Source: Archangium lipolyticum (lineage in GTDB: Bacteria; Myxococcota; Myxococcia; Myxococcales; Myxococcaceae). Taken from it: 64,000 nucleotides of DNA. Position numbers and translations under genes: made by a program. The notes under the pieces are model-generated. The model searched no databases, was not told the DNA's origin, and saw only the letters and a list, made by a program, of their open reading frames with translations. The stretch covers positions 124,001 to 188,000 of the forward strand of contig NZ_JANKBZ010000006.1 of NCBI RefSeq assembly GCF_024623785.1, written 5' to 3'. Positions 1 to 8,091 of this stretch are shown piece after piece; position 1 is the stretch's first letter; each line of letters opens with the position of its first letter.

Positions 1-224
1 CCCAGGCAGGCACTGGCGGCGCGGGGCTCTCCACGCCCGATCGATGGCAGCCCCACCCGGACAACGCGGCTCGGGAAGACGAGGGGCCCTACATGCTCAG
101 CCAGCCCCAACCGGTGCCCCGCGAGCGCAGGGAATCGCCCCTGGGCGTGGGCTCGGGCACGGACTCGGCCCGGAAGATGGCCATGGACCAGTTGAAGAAC
201 CAGGAGAAGCAGGGGGAGCGCTAG
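1..224 (+). CDS. 3' end of an unidentified gene (partial)
   Basis: Only the last 73 codons lie in the window; the frame is open from base 3 to a TAG at 222-224. The visible tail is hydrophilic, rich in Gln, Arg, Glu and Pro, has no membrane segment and ends in NQEKQGER. I recognise no family. The gene converges on the ABC ATPase gene, and the two stop codons share the CTAG at 221-224, so the genes abut tail to tail without room for a terminator. Confidence 0.5.
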   Translation, partial: QAGTGGAGLSTPDRWQPHPDNAAREDEGPYMLSQPQPVPRERRESPLGVGSGTDSARKMAMDQLKNQEKQGER

Positions 225-1018
225 CGGCGCTCGGCGGGCGGGCGCGCGCGCGGGGCGAACAGGCGCGCTCCCGAGGGCGCGCTCGCCATCTCCATGGGCA
301 CACCATAGAGGGCCTCGAGCCGCTCGCGTTGGAGCACGTCCGGCGCGGGGCCCTGGGCCAGCACCTCCCCATCGCGCAGCAGCAGCACGTGCGTGGCGAA
401 GGCCGCCGCGAGGTTGACGTCGTGGAGCACCGCCACCGCGCCCAGGCCCGCGTCCACCCGCTCGCGCACGCGCTCCAGCGCCCCCACCTGGTGGGCCACG
501 TCCAGGAAGGCCGTGGGCTCGTCCAGCAGCAACAGCCTCGGTTGCTGCACCAGTCCGCGCGCCATCAGCAGCATCCGGCGCTCGCCTCCGGACATGGCCT
601 CGCAGGAGCGCTCCGCCAGGTAGGCCACTCCGAGATCCTCCATCACCTCCAGCGCCAGGGCCTCGTCGCTCGCCGAGGTGAGACCCCACAGGCCCAGGTG
701 CGGGCTGCGCCCCATCAGCACCAGCTCCAGTCCGTTGAAGCCCTCGGCCGACTCGACGGTCTGCGGCACCCACGCCACCTGCCGGGCCAGCGCCCGCGCC
801 TCCCACTCCTGCCTCTCGCGCCCCAGCAGCCGGATGACTCCGCGCGTCCAGGGCATCGCGCCGAGCACGCTTCGCAGCAGCGTGCTCTTGCCCGTGCCAT
901 TGGGTCCGAGCACCGCCCAGAGCTCTCCGGCCCGTACGGAGCAGTCCACGCCCCGCAGCACGGGTGAGGGCCCATAGCCGGCGCTCAGTCCCTGGATGTC
1001 GAGGAGCGTATCCACCAC
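221..1018 (-). CDS. btuD: FecE/BtuD-family ABC transporter ATPase, probably for corrinoid import
   Basis: A 265-residue ATPase of the iron-siderophore/cobalamin importer class that powers FecCD-type permeases at the inner membrane. Walker A GPNGTGKST is near residue 40, the signature MSGGERR near 145, Walker B LLLLDEPTAFLD follows, and the switch His lies in AVLHDVN. The length matches the family. The start is GTG at 1018, 19 bases after the stop of the Ser/Thr kinase gene, so it is probably the last gene of that transcript. The likely partners are the permease at 8478-9521 and the binding protein at 9650-10528, which lie over 7 kb away; no other FecCD permease is in the window. Cobalamin as substrate is inferred from the riboswitch-controlled genes; siderophore or heme remain possible. 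Confidence 0.8.
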   Translation of the reverse strand: MVDTLLDIQGLSAGYGPSPVLRGVDCSVRAGELWAVLGPNGTGKSTLLRSVLGAMPWTRGVIRLLGRERQEWEARALARQVAWVPQTVESAEGFNGLELVLMGRSPHLGLWGLTSASDEALALEVMEDLGVAYLAERSCEAMSGGERRMLLMARGLVQQPRLLLLDEPTAFLDVAHQVGALERVRERVDAGLGAVAVLHDVNLAAAFATHVLLLRDGEVLAQGPAPDVLQRERLEALYGVPMEMASAPSGARLFAPRARPPAERR

Positions 1019-1037
1019 GTGTCGGGAAGGCCTCGGA

Positions 1038-3842
1038 CTACGAGCCGCTCTTCTTCTTCTGGATGTCCCGGTACAGCGCCTTCACCTTACCGAGCACCTC
1101 GGCGTCCTCGACGTCTCCCAGGCCCACCACCTCGGCCTCCAGGTTCTCGTAGCGGCTGCACAGGAACTCGAGGCTCTCGCAGGCATGGATCTTCGTGAGC
1201 GCCTTGTAGGCGGTGCGCGTGCGTGCCCACTCCTTCTGCAGCATCGACTGGGGGGCACGCGAGGAGATGGTGTTGGTGCGCTTGCCACGCTGCGACGGAC
1301 GCTTGCCGGGAGCGGCCGCCGGCGCCTCGTCGGAGCCGGACGAGAGCGGAGCGGGCATGGGCAGCTCCGGAGCCGGCGTGCCCGCGAGGGAGCCCGTGTC
1401 CGGCTCCGTGTCGGGAGCCACGGCGAGCGTCCCCGCCGGAGCGGCGGCGGGCGTGCCCGCGTCTTCCGTGCCGGAGGTTCCCGCGTCAGCGGCCAGGGCC
1501 TCGAGCGGGGCGGCGCTGTCCGGCCCCCCAGCGGAGCCCGACTCCTTCGAGTCCTCCCGCGCGGAGTCCGCCAGGGAGGAAGGCTCCTCCACGAGGGGGG
1601 CAGGAGCGGCGGGTTCGCGGGGCGGAACCGAGCCCGTCTTGTTGCCCGGCAGCGACAACGGGCGAGGAGCCTGAGGCTTCACCTGCTCCTGCTGGCGCTG
1701 CATGAAGAAGAGGACGGCCGCCACGCAGCCCCCCAACAGCAGCAGGAGTCCCAAGACGAGCCACACCCGCGAGCGCCTGGGCCGCTGGGGCATGGCCGTG
1801 CGCTTCGTGATTTCCTGCGAAGGCAGCCGCGCCGCTTCCTCGGTGTTCTCCTCGTCTTCGTCCGTCCTGTTCCGGGAGGGAACGGGCGCCATCCTCGGAG
1901 AGGACTGCGGGCGCTGGGGGACGGCGGGGAGGCCCGTCGAGGTCGTGCGGCGGCGGGCTCCACGAGCACCGGGCCGTGGCCTGCCACCCTGGGACACCTC
2001 GTCCTCCTCCGATTCCTGGAAGAGCGATTGATCGAGCACCACGCGCGGCTGCGTGTCCTCATGGAAGACATCCGGCAGGGAGATGCGCGGCTGCGTGTCA
2101 TCGTGCGATGGGAGCGGCAGCTGGATGCGCGGCTGCGTGTCCTCCAGGCGCACGTCCACCTCGGGCGGGCTCTCCTCGGCGGGCAGTACCTCCTCGCCCT
2201 CGTACTCCAATGGGAGCTCCTGCTCCCGGGTCTCGACCTCCTGCTCGGCCTGGGCGTCCCACGCGGACAGCTCCTCGTGCGGCTCCAGCGACGGCTCGAG
2301 GGTCTCCTGCGCCTCCTCCCGGCCGAGCTGCGGCGACCAGGCTGGGGTGTCCTCGATGGGCACCGGGGCGGGCGGCGGAGGAGCGGCGGGCATGGCACGC
2401 GCGGTGGGAGCCGTCGCTCCGGGCGGAATGGAGGCCCGCAGCATGGCGGCGGACACCGGCACCTCGCGCGTCGGGGTGATCGAACGCGACGCACCGAGCG
2501 GCACCGGCGTGGAGGCCCTGGGCGTGGCGGAAGCCGTGAGGCCGGACACATCCACCGTGGGCGAGCCCCCGGGTGACGGCGACGACGAGCGGCCGCGCGC
2601 GGACTCCTCGATGGCCTCCACGGCGACGGCGGGGCGGGTGGGCTCCTCCACCACGACGGCCGGCCGCGTCTCGCCCTCGTCGCGCGCCGGACCTCCATCA
2701 CGGGTGCGCGGCGTGGGCCGGAAGGACAGCGGCTCCACGGAACCATCCAGCCGGATCGTCTTCGGCGGCAGCGTGGCGGCGGGCCTCGGGGGAGCACCCT
2801 CCGGCATGTCGATCACCACCGGCTCCGGCTCGGGCGGGCGCCCCGCCTCCTTGAGGCTCGCGAGCAGCTTGCGCTCCCCCTGGTACTCCGGAGCGAAGAG
2901 CTCGTGCATGTACCGGCTGACGCTCTCGGGGCCCGCGCCCGGATCCAACTCCAGCATGCAGGCGTTCAACCTGCCGCGCAGCTCCTCCGCCGTCTGGAAG
3001 CGCTGCGCGGGCTCCACCGCCAGCGCCTTCATCACCAGCTGCGCCAGCGCGGGCGGCACGGACGGCATCACCTCGCCCAGGGGCCGGATGGAAGGCTGCA
3101 CCACCGCGGACATCAGCTCGCCGGGAGGCAGCAGGTCGAAGGGGTTCCTTCCGGAGATCAGCTCGTACAGACACAGGCCCACCGCGTACAGGTCGCTGCG
3201 CCTGTCCACCGGCTGGTGCCGCGCCTGCTCCGGCGACATGTAGAGGAACTTGCCGAGGATGATGCTCGGGTTCGTCTTCGCCGCGCTCAGCCGGCTCTTG
3301 GCCAGGCCGAAGTCGATGACCTTCACCTCCCCCTCGTAGGAGATGAGGATGTTCTGCGGCGAGATGTCCCGGTGCACGAGGTTCAGCTCCCCCTCGTCAT
3401 CTCCCTTCTTGCGGTGCGCGTACGCGAGCGCGTCCAGCACCCGGCCCATCACGAACAGGATGAAGGTGAGCGGCAGCGGCTTCTGCCTGTCGCGCGCCCG
3501 CGCCGCCACCTTGCGCAGGTCCTTGCCGTCCACGTACTCGAGGGCCATGTACGCCTCGCCCTCGTGCAGCCCCATGTCCAGCACCTGCGCGATGGAGCCG
3601 TGCGTCAGCTTCACCAGCGTGCGAGCCTCGCCCACGAAGCGCTCGACGAACTCCGGGTCCGCCGCCAGCTGCGGCAATATCTTCTTGATGACGCACAGCT
3701 TCTCGAAGCCTTGCAGGCCCTCCAGCCGCGCCAGGAAGATCTCCCCCATGCCGCCCGTGGCCAGCTGGGACAGCAGCGTGTAGCGGCCGAACGGCACCGG
3801 CCGGAACGGACGCAGTCGAGCGTTCGAGGTCGATGGGTTCAT
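1038..3842 (-). CDS. membrane-anchored Ser/Thr protein kinase with DTQPR repeats
   Basis: 934 residues. The N-terminal Hanks-type kinase domain (about 19-290) has glycine loop ATGGMGE, Lys in VIKKI (53/54), catalytic HRDISPQN (147-154), DFG (167-169) and the APE-like YMSPEQ (201-206), so all catalytic residues are present. A long acidic, Pro-rich linker follows, carrying three copies of DTQPR[IV] at about residues 564-601. One membrane helix (about 692-714) then leads to a Pro/Ala-rich, presumably periplasmic segment of about 220 residues ending in a small charged helical domain. This PknB-like layout is common in myxobacteria. It lies between the FHA-cyclase gene upstream and the ATPase downstream. 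No good ribosome-binding site precedes the ATG. Its targets are unknown. Confidence 0.9.
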   Translation of the reverse strand: MNPSTSNARLRPFRPVPFGRYTLLSQLATGGMGEIFLARLEGLQGFEKLCVIKKILPQLAADPEFVERFVGEARTLVKLTHGSIAQVLDMGLHEGEAYMALEYVDGKDLRKVAARARDRQKPLPLTFILFVMGRVLDALAYAHRKKGDDEGELNLVHRDISPQNILISYEGEVKVIDFGLAKSRLSAAKTNPSIILGKFLYMSPEQARHQPVDRRSDLYAVGLCLYELISGRNPFDLLPPGELMSAVVQPSIRPLGEVMPSVPPALAQLVMKALAVEPAQRFQTAEELRGRLNACMLELDPGAGPESVSRYMHELFAPEYQGERKLLASLKEAGRPPEPEPVVIDMPEGAPPRPAATLPPKTIRLDGSVEPLSFRPTPRTRDGGPARDEGETRPAVVVEEPTRPAVAVEAIEESARGRSSSPSPGGSPTVDVSGLTASATPRASTPVPLGASRSITPTREVPVSAAMLRASIPPGATAPTARAMPAAPPPPAPVPIEDTPAWSPQLGREEAQETLEPSLEPHEELSAWDAQAEQEVETREQELPLEYEGEEVLPAEESPPEVDVRLEDTQPRIQLPLPSHDDTQPRISLPDVFHEDTQPRVVLDQSLFQESEEDEVSQGGRPRPGARGARRRTTSTGLPAVPQRPQSSPRMAPVPSRNRTDEDEENTEEAARLPSQEITKRTAMPQRPRRSRVWLVLGLLLLLGGCVAAVLFFMQRQQEQVKPQAPRPLSLPGNKTGSVPPREPAAPAPLVEEPSSLADSAREDSKESGSAGGPDSAAPLEALAADAGTSGTEDAGTPAAAPAGTLAVAPDTEPDTGSLAGTPAPELPMPAPLSSGSDEAPAAAPGKRPSQRGKRTNTISSRAPQSMLQKEWARTRTAYKALTKIHACESLEFLCSRYENLEAEVVGLGDVEDAEVLGKVKALYRDIQKKKSGS

Positions 3843-3945
3843 GCCGGACGCGGGGCGATCATGCTCGGGAGGAGGGCGGCCATGCTCGCATGGAGCCGGG
3901 TCCGAGTGCGAGTCTCAACCCACATTTCCCGCATTCACACCCACA

Positions 3946-5628
3946 TCAGCGCACACCGGGATTGGTGAGCTGGGAGACCTCCTCGTCCACCACCTCGAAG
4001 GCGGCGACCTTGTCACGAGGAGGGCGGATGAGGCGCTCGCCCAGGGGCATGACGTCGAAGCGTGCGCCGATGACGGCCAGGGTCTTGCCGGTGATGAGCA
4101 CCTGGCCGGGCATGGCGGTGCCGGCCAGCCACGAGGCGACATGAACGCCCTCGCCCACGGCGGTGTACGAGGGGCGGGCGTCGGGGCCCACCATGCCCAC
4201 CATGGCGCGGCAGGTGTTGATGCCGATGCGCAGCTCGCAGCGCTCGTCCATGGGGCGGCGGGCCATGTGGCGCTCCCAGTCGGCGCGCAGGGCGAGCGCG
4301 GTGCGGACGGCGCGCACGGCGTCATCGGGCCTGGCGTAGGGCGCGCCGAAGTGGGCACGCAGCGACTCGCCGACGAAGGCCTCCACGGTGCCCTCGAAGC
4401 TGAAGACGAGGCCGCCCAGGCGCGAGTGGAAGTCGTTGAGCAGCGCGGTGGCGCGCGCGGTGCCGATGCGGACACACAGCGCGCCGAAGCCGACGAGCTC
4501 CGCGTGGATGAAGGTGAGGTTGCGCTCCTCCAGACCGGGCAGCTTTCCGCCGGCGCGCTGGGCCTCGGCCGAGCGCCGCTCGACCACCTCCGGGGCGTGG
4601 AAGCGCTCCAGGTGGTGGCGCAGGGTCTGGCCCGCCGCAGTGGAGGAGAACTTCTGCACGCCGGTGGCCACCAGGTGGGCCACGGCGGTGCAGGCATCGA
4701 GCATGATCTCCAGCTCGGTGTCGTTCCTGGCGGAGGTGTTGACGTAGAGGACGCCGGAGAAGGGCGCCTCCAGCCCGATGGGGATGCAGAGCACCCGGTC
4801 CACACCATAGAGGATGACGCTCTCGCGGCTGGCGAAGCGGCGGTCGTCGCGCACGTCGCCCACCAGGAGCGCGCGGCCCTGGCGCAGGGCCTCGTCGACG
4901 ATGCCGTCGGAGACGGGGACCTCGCCCTTGGCGAGCGCGCCGCGGTGGCGCACGGCGGCGGGCACCATCACGCCGGTGGGGTGACGCAGCAGCACCACGG
5001 CGGTGGTGGCGCCGATGCGCTCGAGCACCCGGTCCATGGTGGTCTCGAGGAAGGCCGTCAGGTTGGCGGCGGTGGCGAGCGCCTCGGCGGTGTGGAAGAG
5101 GAGGACGAGCGTCTCGTAGGCACCACGCGGACCGGTGGGAGGGGCCGGTGCGATGGGCGCCGCGGTGGCGGGCGTGCCATCCAGGGGGCCGGAGATGTTG
5201 TCGAGCGCCCGCAGCAGCTCCACGCTCTTGACGTTCTTGGCGAGGATGACGGAGGGCCCCACGTCATCGCCATGGCCGAAGCGGCGCACGCCCCCGGCGC
5301 CCAGGTCCACCATCTCGGTGGCGGCGTTCTCCACCATGTCGGGCTGGCGGACGGAGAGGGTGTTCTCTCCCAGGGTGACGGTGTCGCCGGGTTGCAGATC
5401 GACGCTGCCCTGGAGGGGCGAGCCGTTGACGCGGCTGCCGTTGCGGCTGCCGAGGTCCTCGATGCTCAGGGAGTCGCCTTCCACCACGAGGCGGGCGTGC
5501 CGGCGGGAGACGAGATCGCCCCCCAGCACGATGTCGTTCTCATCCGCGCGGCCGAGGTGCGTGATGCCCTCTGGCAACTCGTAGGCGGTGTCGAAGTACC
5601 CCGGACCATTGATGATGATCTGCCACAT
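3946..5628 (-). CDS. FHA-GAF protein with a degenerate class III cyclase domain
   Basis: About 560 residues from the ATG at 5628, which opens directly into an FHA fold (GRADENDIVL, SRRHARL, GSRNGSRVNG; about residues 25-95). A central GAF-like region (about 190-350) and a C-terminal class III nucleotide-cyclase homology domain (about 385-550) follow. In the cyclase domain both metal-binding Asp positions are Glu (HAELVGFG and VGESLRAHFG), and the VGDxVNxAxRL motif reads VGEGVHVASWL, so the transition-state Asn and Arg are His and Trp. I infer that it does not make cyclic nucleotide and acts as a regulatory or binding module. FHA domains bind phosphothreonine, so the adjacent kinase is an obvious partner. 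An in-frame upstream ATG at 5694 would add 22 residues lying ahead of the FHA fold. Confidence 0.85.
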   Translation of the reverse strand: MWQIIINGPGYFDTAYELPEGITHLGRADENDIVLGGDLVSRRHARLVVEGDSLSIEDLGSRNGSRVNGSPLQGSVDLQPGDTVTLGENTLSVRQPDMVENAATEMVDLGAGGVRRFGHGDDVGPSVILAKNVKSVELLRALDNISGPLDGTPATAAPIAPAPPTGPRGAYETLVLLFHTAEALATAANLTAFLETTMDRVLERIGATTAVVLLRHPTGVMVPAAVRHRGALAKGEVPVSDGIVDEALRQGRALLVGDVRDDRRFASRESVILYGVDRVLCIPIGLEAPFSGVLYVNTSARNDTELEIMLDACTAVAHLVATGVQKFSSTAAGQTLRHHLERFHAPEVVERRSAEAQRAGGKLPGLEERNLTFIHAELVGFGALCVRIGTARATALLNDFHSRLGGLVFSFEGTVEAFVGESLRAHFGAPYARPDDAVRAVRTALALRADWERHMARRPMDERCELRIGINTCRAMVGMVGPDARPSYTAVGEGVHVASWLAGTAMPGQVLITGKTLAVIGARFDVMPLGERLIRPPRDKVAAFEVVDEEVSQLTNPGVR

Positions 5629-5718
5629 CGCGGCGGGGAGATTACACGACCCGGCCCACCTCCGCGTCCCTTGACACGCGGTCAAAAGTGACATCAGCGG
5701 GCACGGGTGCCCTGGGTG

Positions 5719-6399
5719 TCACTTCCACTCGCAGACGGGCGAGCCGTTCACCACCGCGACGGCGTCCAGGTCGAACCCCCCCGCGGAGGAGCCGTAGGAG
5801 TTGGACCCGGTGTCACGGATGCGGACGAAGCGGGCCCGGGCCACACCGAGAGTGGACAGGTCGAAGCCATCACCGCCCGCCACGGCCGGATCGGTGGGGC
5901 TGATGCCATTCTCCGGCGAGGAGCTCACCGGCTTCACACCGGCGCAGCCAGGGTAGCCACCGGCCCTGTTGGCGGAGTCACAGGGGAACTCGTGCCACGT
6001 CTGGCCGTCCTCGCTCACGGCGACCACGCCCGTCTCCGCGAAGTACCCGAAGGCGTTCTCGAAGACGAGCAGGTCCACCCCGGGCCCGTCCACCACCCCG
6101 ATGTCGGTGAGCTCGAGGACGATCTCCCCGCCCCTGCCAAGGGAGAGCACGTCCAGCGAGCCCATGCCGGCGCCAGCCCCGTGAGGAGGCCCGAGCACGA
6201 TGTCCGGGTAGCCGTCCTGACCGAAGCCGGCGTCCTCCCCGGGAGAGAAGGACACGACCTTGTCCGCGAACGGCTCGTTGTCGCTCGTGCACACCAGGGC
6301 CTGGGGGGGCTCCTCCTCGGAGGGAGCCCCGCAACCCACGGCGAGCAGGGGCATGACGAGCCAGGCGCTCCAGCGCGCCACGGTGCCGTGCGTCCTCAT
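5719..6399 (-). CDS. outer-membrane lipoprotein, discoidin-like fold suspected
   Basis: 226 residues. The signal peptide ends in a lipobox (LAVGC, Cys at about 23), followed by a short acidic linker and one beta-rich domain (about 40-225). The domain contains GGEIVLELTDIGVVDGPG, FENAFG, SEDGQTWHEFPC and RARFVRIRDTG. This pattern resembles secreted coagulation-factor/discoidin-like binding domains often labelled 'cell surface protein'. The ATG overlaps the stop of the preceding lipoprotein gene (ATGA at 6396-6399), so the two are translationally coupled. The genetic setting next to corrinoid-uptake genes suggests a role in substrate capture at the cell surface, but nothing in the protein itself proves that. 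Confidence 0.8.
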   Translation of the reverse strand: MRTHGTVARWSAWLVMPLLAVGCGAPSEEEPPQALVCTSDNEPFADKVVSFSPGEDAGFGQDGYPDIVLGPPHGAGAGMGSLDVLSLGRGGEIVLELTDIGVVDGPGVDLLVFENAFGYFAETGVVAVSEDGQTWHEFPCDSANRAGGYPGCAGVKPVSSSPENGISPTDPAVAGGDGFDLSTLGVARARFVRIRDTGSNSYGSSAGGFDLDAVAVVNGSPVCEWK

Positions 6400-7739
6400 G
6401 GCTGGGGCTTCTGCTGGAGGCGGACGAGCCGGCGGCCGTTCTTGTCCTTCACGCCGATGAGCAGGTCCGGGCCCATGGGAGCCATCGACACCACGTTGGT
6501 GCAGGCGTTGCTGGTGGTGAGCACGGGCGTGAGGTCGCCCGCGGTGACGGCTTCGGGGTTGATGCCACCGGGCGTCAGCTCGATGCGAGAGACGTCGCGA
6601 GTGGCCGTGAAGGTACCGCGATGCAGCGCCACGCCACTGCCGAACCCCGCGACCGCCTGGAGGTCGTTGCCCGAGTAGATTTCAGGCGCGTTGGTGTTGG
6701 AGAGGGCGAGGGTCGTCCTGCCCGAGATCGCCGGCGTGTACAGGGCGGGAGCCACCGCGTGCAGGTGGTTGATGTAGGGGGCCCAGGGGTCGCTGGCGGA
6801 GCTGTCGGGGACGCCGTAGCCGAACACGGCGACCTTGTCGCTCGTCACCGCCGAGTAGCCGCTGGCGGCGAAGGCATTCGTGGTCGGGAAGGTCGCCAGC
6901 TTCGAGCCCTGGAAGGGCTTGGAGGCCAGATTCAGGGCGTAGACGGCGAGACCGCCCTCGGACACGCCGTCGATGCCCAGACCATTGATGAAGAAGGCGC
7001 CGGACACGGCGGCGGCGGAGAAATTACCGGGCGCGGAGACGTAGACGGAGTCCGCCGGGGTGACGGTGTCGTAGACGAGCACATTGCCGGGGCTGCCCGT
7101 GACGCCCCGGGTGTAACCGGTCAGCAGCCGGGTGCCATCGTTGGTGAGGAACCCGCTCGGGAAGGTGGTGTTGCCGCGATCCGCCTCGGGAACGACGGCG
7201 TAGAGGGCCGCCGACCCCAGGGTGATGCTCGGCCAGGTGCCGAGCGCGTAGATGCTGTCATCGGCGACACTGGTGTTGTCGGTATCGCGCAGGCCGTACA
7301 GCTTGTACTCGCTGCCGCTCTGGACGGCCGTCACCGCGCCGATTCCCTCGGGAATCGTGGCGGACTCGGCGGCGGAGAAGCCGGTCTGGAGCTGCAGCGT
7401 GCCGAGCTTCGGATCATGCGGCAGGTCCGCGCACGCGACCCCCGCGTCGGTCGGACCCGTGCCAGCGTCCGTGCCAGCATCCGTCCCCGTACCCGCGTCC
7501 GTGCCCGTCCCGGCGTCCGTCCCGGCATCCGAGCCGGTCTCGTCGGGGATGTCCTGAGTCACGCAGCGTTCGTCCACGCAGACGAACTGCTTGCCCTCAC
7601 CGGCGTTGCCCTTCCGCGCGCAGTCGAACTGATCCACGCACTCCGGCTCGCAGCCGGTGACCAGCAGCCCCAGCGCCGCGGCGCCCAGCGCCGCCGAGAA
7701 GCGACCGAACCACCGCGAACTCCTCGTTGCTGTCTTCAT
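6396..7739 (-). CDS. lipoprotein with Asp-Ala-Gly repeat linker and predicted beta-propeller-like domain
   Basis: 447 residues from the ATG at 7739, which is preceded by GAGGAGCAGGACGCGG. The signal peptide ends in LVTGC. A short Cys-containing head (four Cys within about 30 residues) is followed by a low-complexity DAGTDAGTG linker (about 70-105), then a roughly 340-residue beta-rich domain with recurring hydrophobic strand and Gly/Asp-turn patterns. I recognise no catalytic motif; a propeller-like ligand- or polymer-binding module is the best guess. It starts the two-lipoprotein operon with the gene at 5719-6399 and has its own sigma-70-type promoter just downstream of the tRNA genes. An upstream in-frame start at 7832 is less likely because it would bury the signal peptide. 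Confidence 0.8.
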   Translation of the reverse strand: MKTATRSSRWFGRFSAALGAAALGLLVTGCEPECVDQFDCARKGNAGEGKQFVCVDERCVTQDIPDETGSDAGTDAGTGTDAGTGTDAGTDAGTGPTDAGVACADLPHDPKLGTLQLQTGFSAAESATIPEGIGAVTAVQSGSEYKLYGLRDTDNTSVADDSIYALGTWPSITLGSAALYAVVPEADRGNTTFPSGFLTNDGTRLLTGYTRGVTGSPGNVLVYDTVTPADSVYVSAPGNFSAAAVSGAFFINGLGIDGVSEGGLAVYALNLASKPFQGSKLATFPTTNAFAASGYSAVTSDKVAVFGYGVPDSSASDPWAPYINHLHAVAPALYTPAISGRTTLALSNTNAPEIYSGNDLQAVAGFGSGVALHRGTFTATRDVSRIELTPGGINPEAVTAGDLTPVLTTSNACTNVVSMAPMGPDLLIGVKDKNGRRLVRLQQKPQP

Positions 7740-7846
7740 CCGCGTCCTGCTCCTCGCCCCCGCGGGCGCAATGCCTGCGAGGGGAAGCAGGGGCGGGAAT
7801 CTCCCTCGAGCCTCCACACCAGGGTGGAGCAACCGGCGAGGGGCGC

Positions 7847-7875
7847 GGGATACGGCGGACGACTTCTCTTGTCAA
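7847..7875 (-). promoter_or_regulatory. sigma-70-type promoter of the two-lipoprotein operon
   Basis: Reading the minus strand, TTGACA (7875-7870) and TATCCC (7852-7847) are separated by 17 bases. The start codon of the lipoprotein gene lies about 108 bases downstream. The -35 box is a perfect match; the -10 is partial. It sits only 7 bases beyond the 3' end of the last tRNA gene, so the lipoproteins can be transcribed independently of the tRNA and btu genes. Confidence 0.6.
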
Positions 7876-7881
7876 TGGGAG

Positions 7882-7956
7882 TACCGCGGGCGGGATTCGA
7901 ACCCGCAACCTCTGCGTTCTGAGCGCAGCACCTCTACCAGGTTGGGCTACCGCGGC
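7882..7956 (-). tRNA. atypical tRNA, anticodon CAG (Leu codon CUG) with short variable arm
   Basis: A 75-base cloverleaf: a 7-bp acceptor stem GCCGCGG/CCGCGGT (terminal G-U pair), D arm with GGTAGA, anticodon stem CTGCG/CGCAG with loop CTCAGAA, 5-base variable region AGGTT, and a perfect T arm GCGGG-TTCGAAT-CCCGC. The anticodon CAG would be leucine, but bacterial tRNA-Leu has a long variable arm, which is absent. The 3' CCA is not encoded. The aminoacylation identity is therefore unclear. It is the third of three tandem tRNA genes. Confidence 0.75.
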
Positions 7957-7976
7957 ATGTATTCATTCACTGCGAG

Positions 7977-8051
7977 TGCCGAAGGCGGGATTCGAACCCG
8001 CAACCACCAGACTCTCGATCTGGGGCCTCTACCGAGTTGGGCTACTCCGGC
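7977..8051 (-). tRNA. atypical tRNA-like gene, loop TCGAGAG (GAG anticodon if normally registered)
   Basis: A 75-base cloverleaf with acceptor GCCGGAG/CTTCGGC, anticodon stem CCAGA/TCTGG, a 5-base variable region TGGTT and the same T arm as its neighbour. The 7-base anticodon loop TCGAGAG puts C at position 33, where uridine is almost universal, and GAG at 34-36 (Leu). Shifting the register by one base restores U33 and gives CGA (Ser) but breaks the stem. Either way the variable arm is too short for a standard Leu or Ser tRNA. It may be non-canonical or not used in ordinary decoding. CCA is not encoded. Confidence 0.65.
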
Positions 8052-8091
8052 AACGGAGACTGCTGGACTGCGAAGGGCGGTGGACTGCGAG

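Noticed and set aside
5671-5685. TTGAC-acgcg-GTCAA inverted repeat upstream of the FHA-cyclase gene
   Set aside because: Five-base arms only; could be part of a promoter or operator, but no matching -10 or second copy was found.
3841-5691. 616-codon open frame on the plus strand opposite the FHA-cyclase gene
   Set aside because: Antisense shadow caused by high GC; the minus-strand frame has FHA, GAF and cyclase motifs.
7438-7545. Short tandem repeats suggestive of a repeat array
   Set aside because: They encode a DAGTDAGTG linker within a lipoprotein gene; there are no spacers, so this is not CRISPR.
7882-8051. Ordinary tRNA-Leu genes
   Set aside because: The variable regions are 5 bases long; no long variable arm can be drawn, so a plain Leu assignment is not supported.
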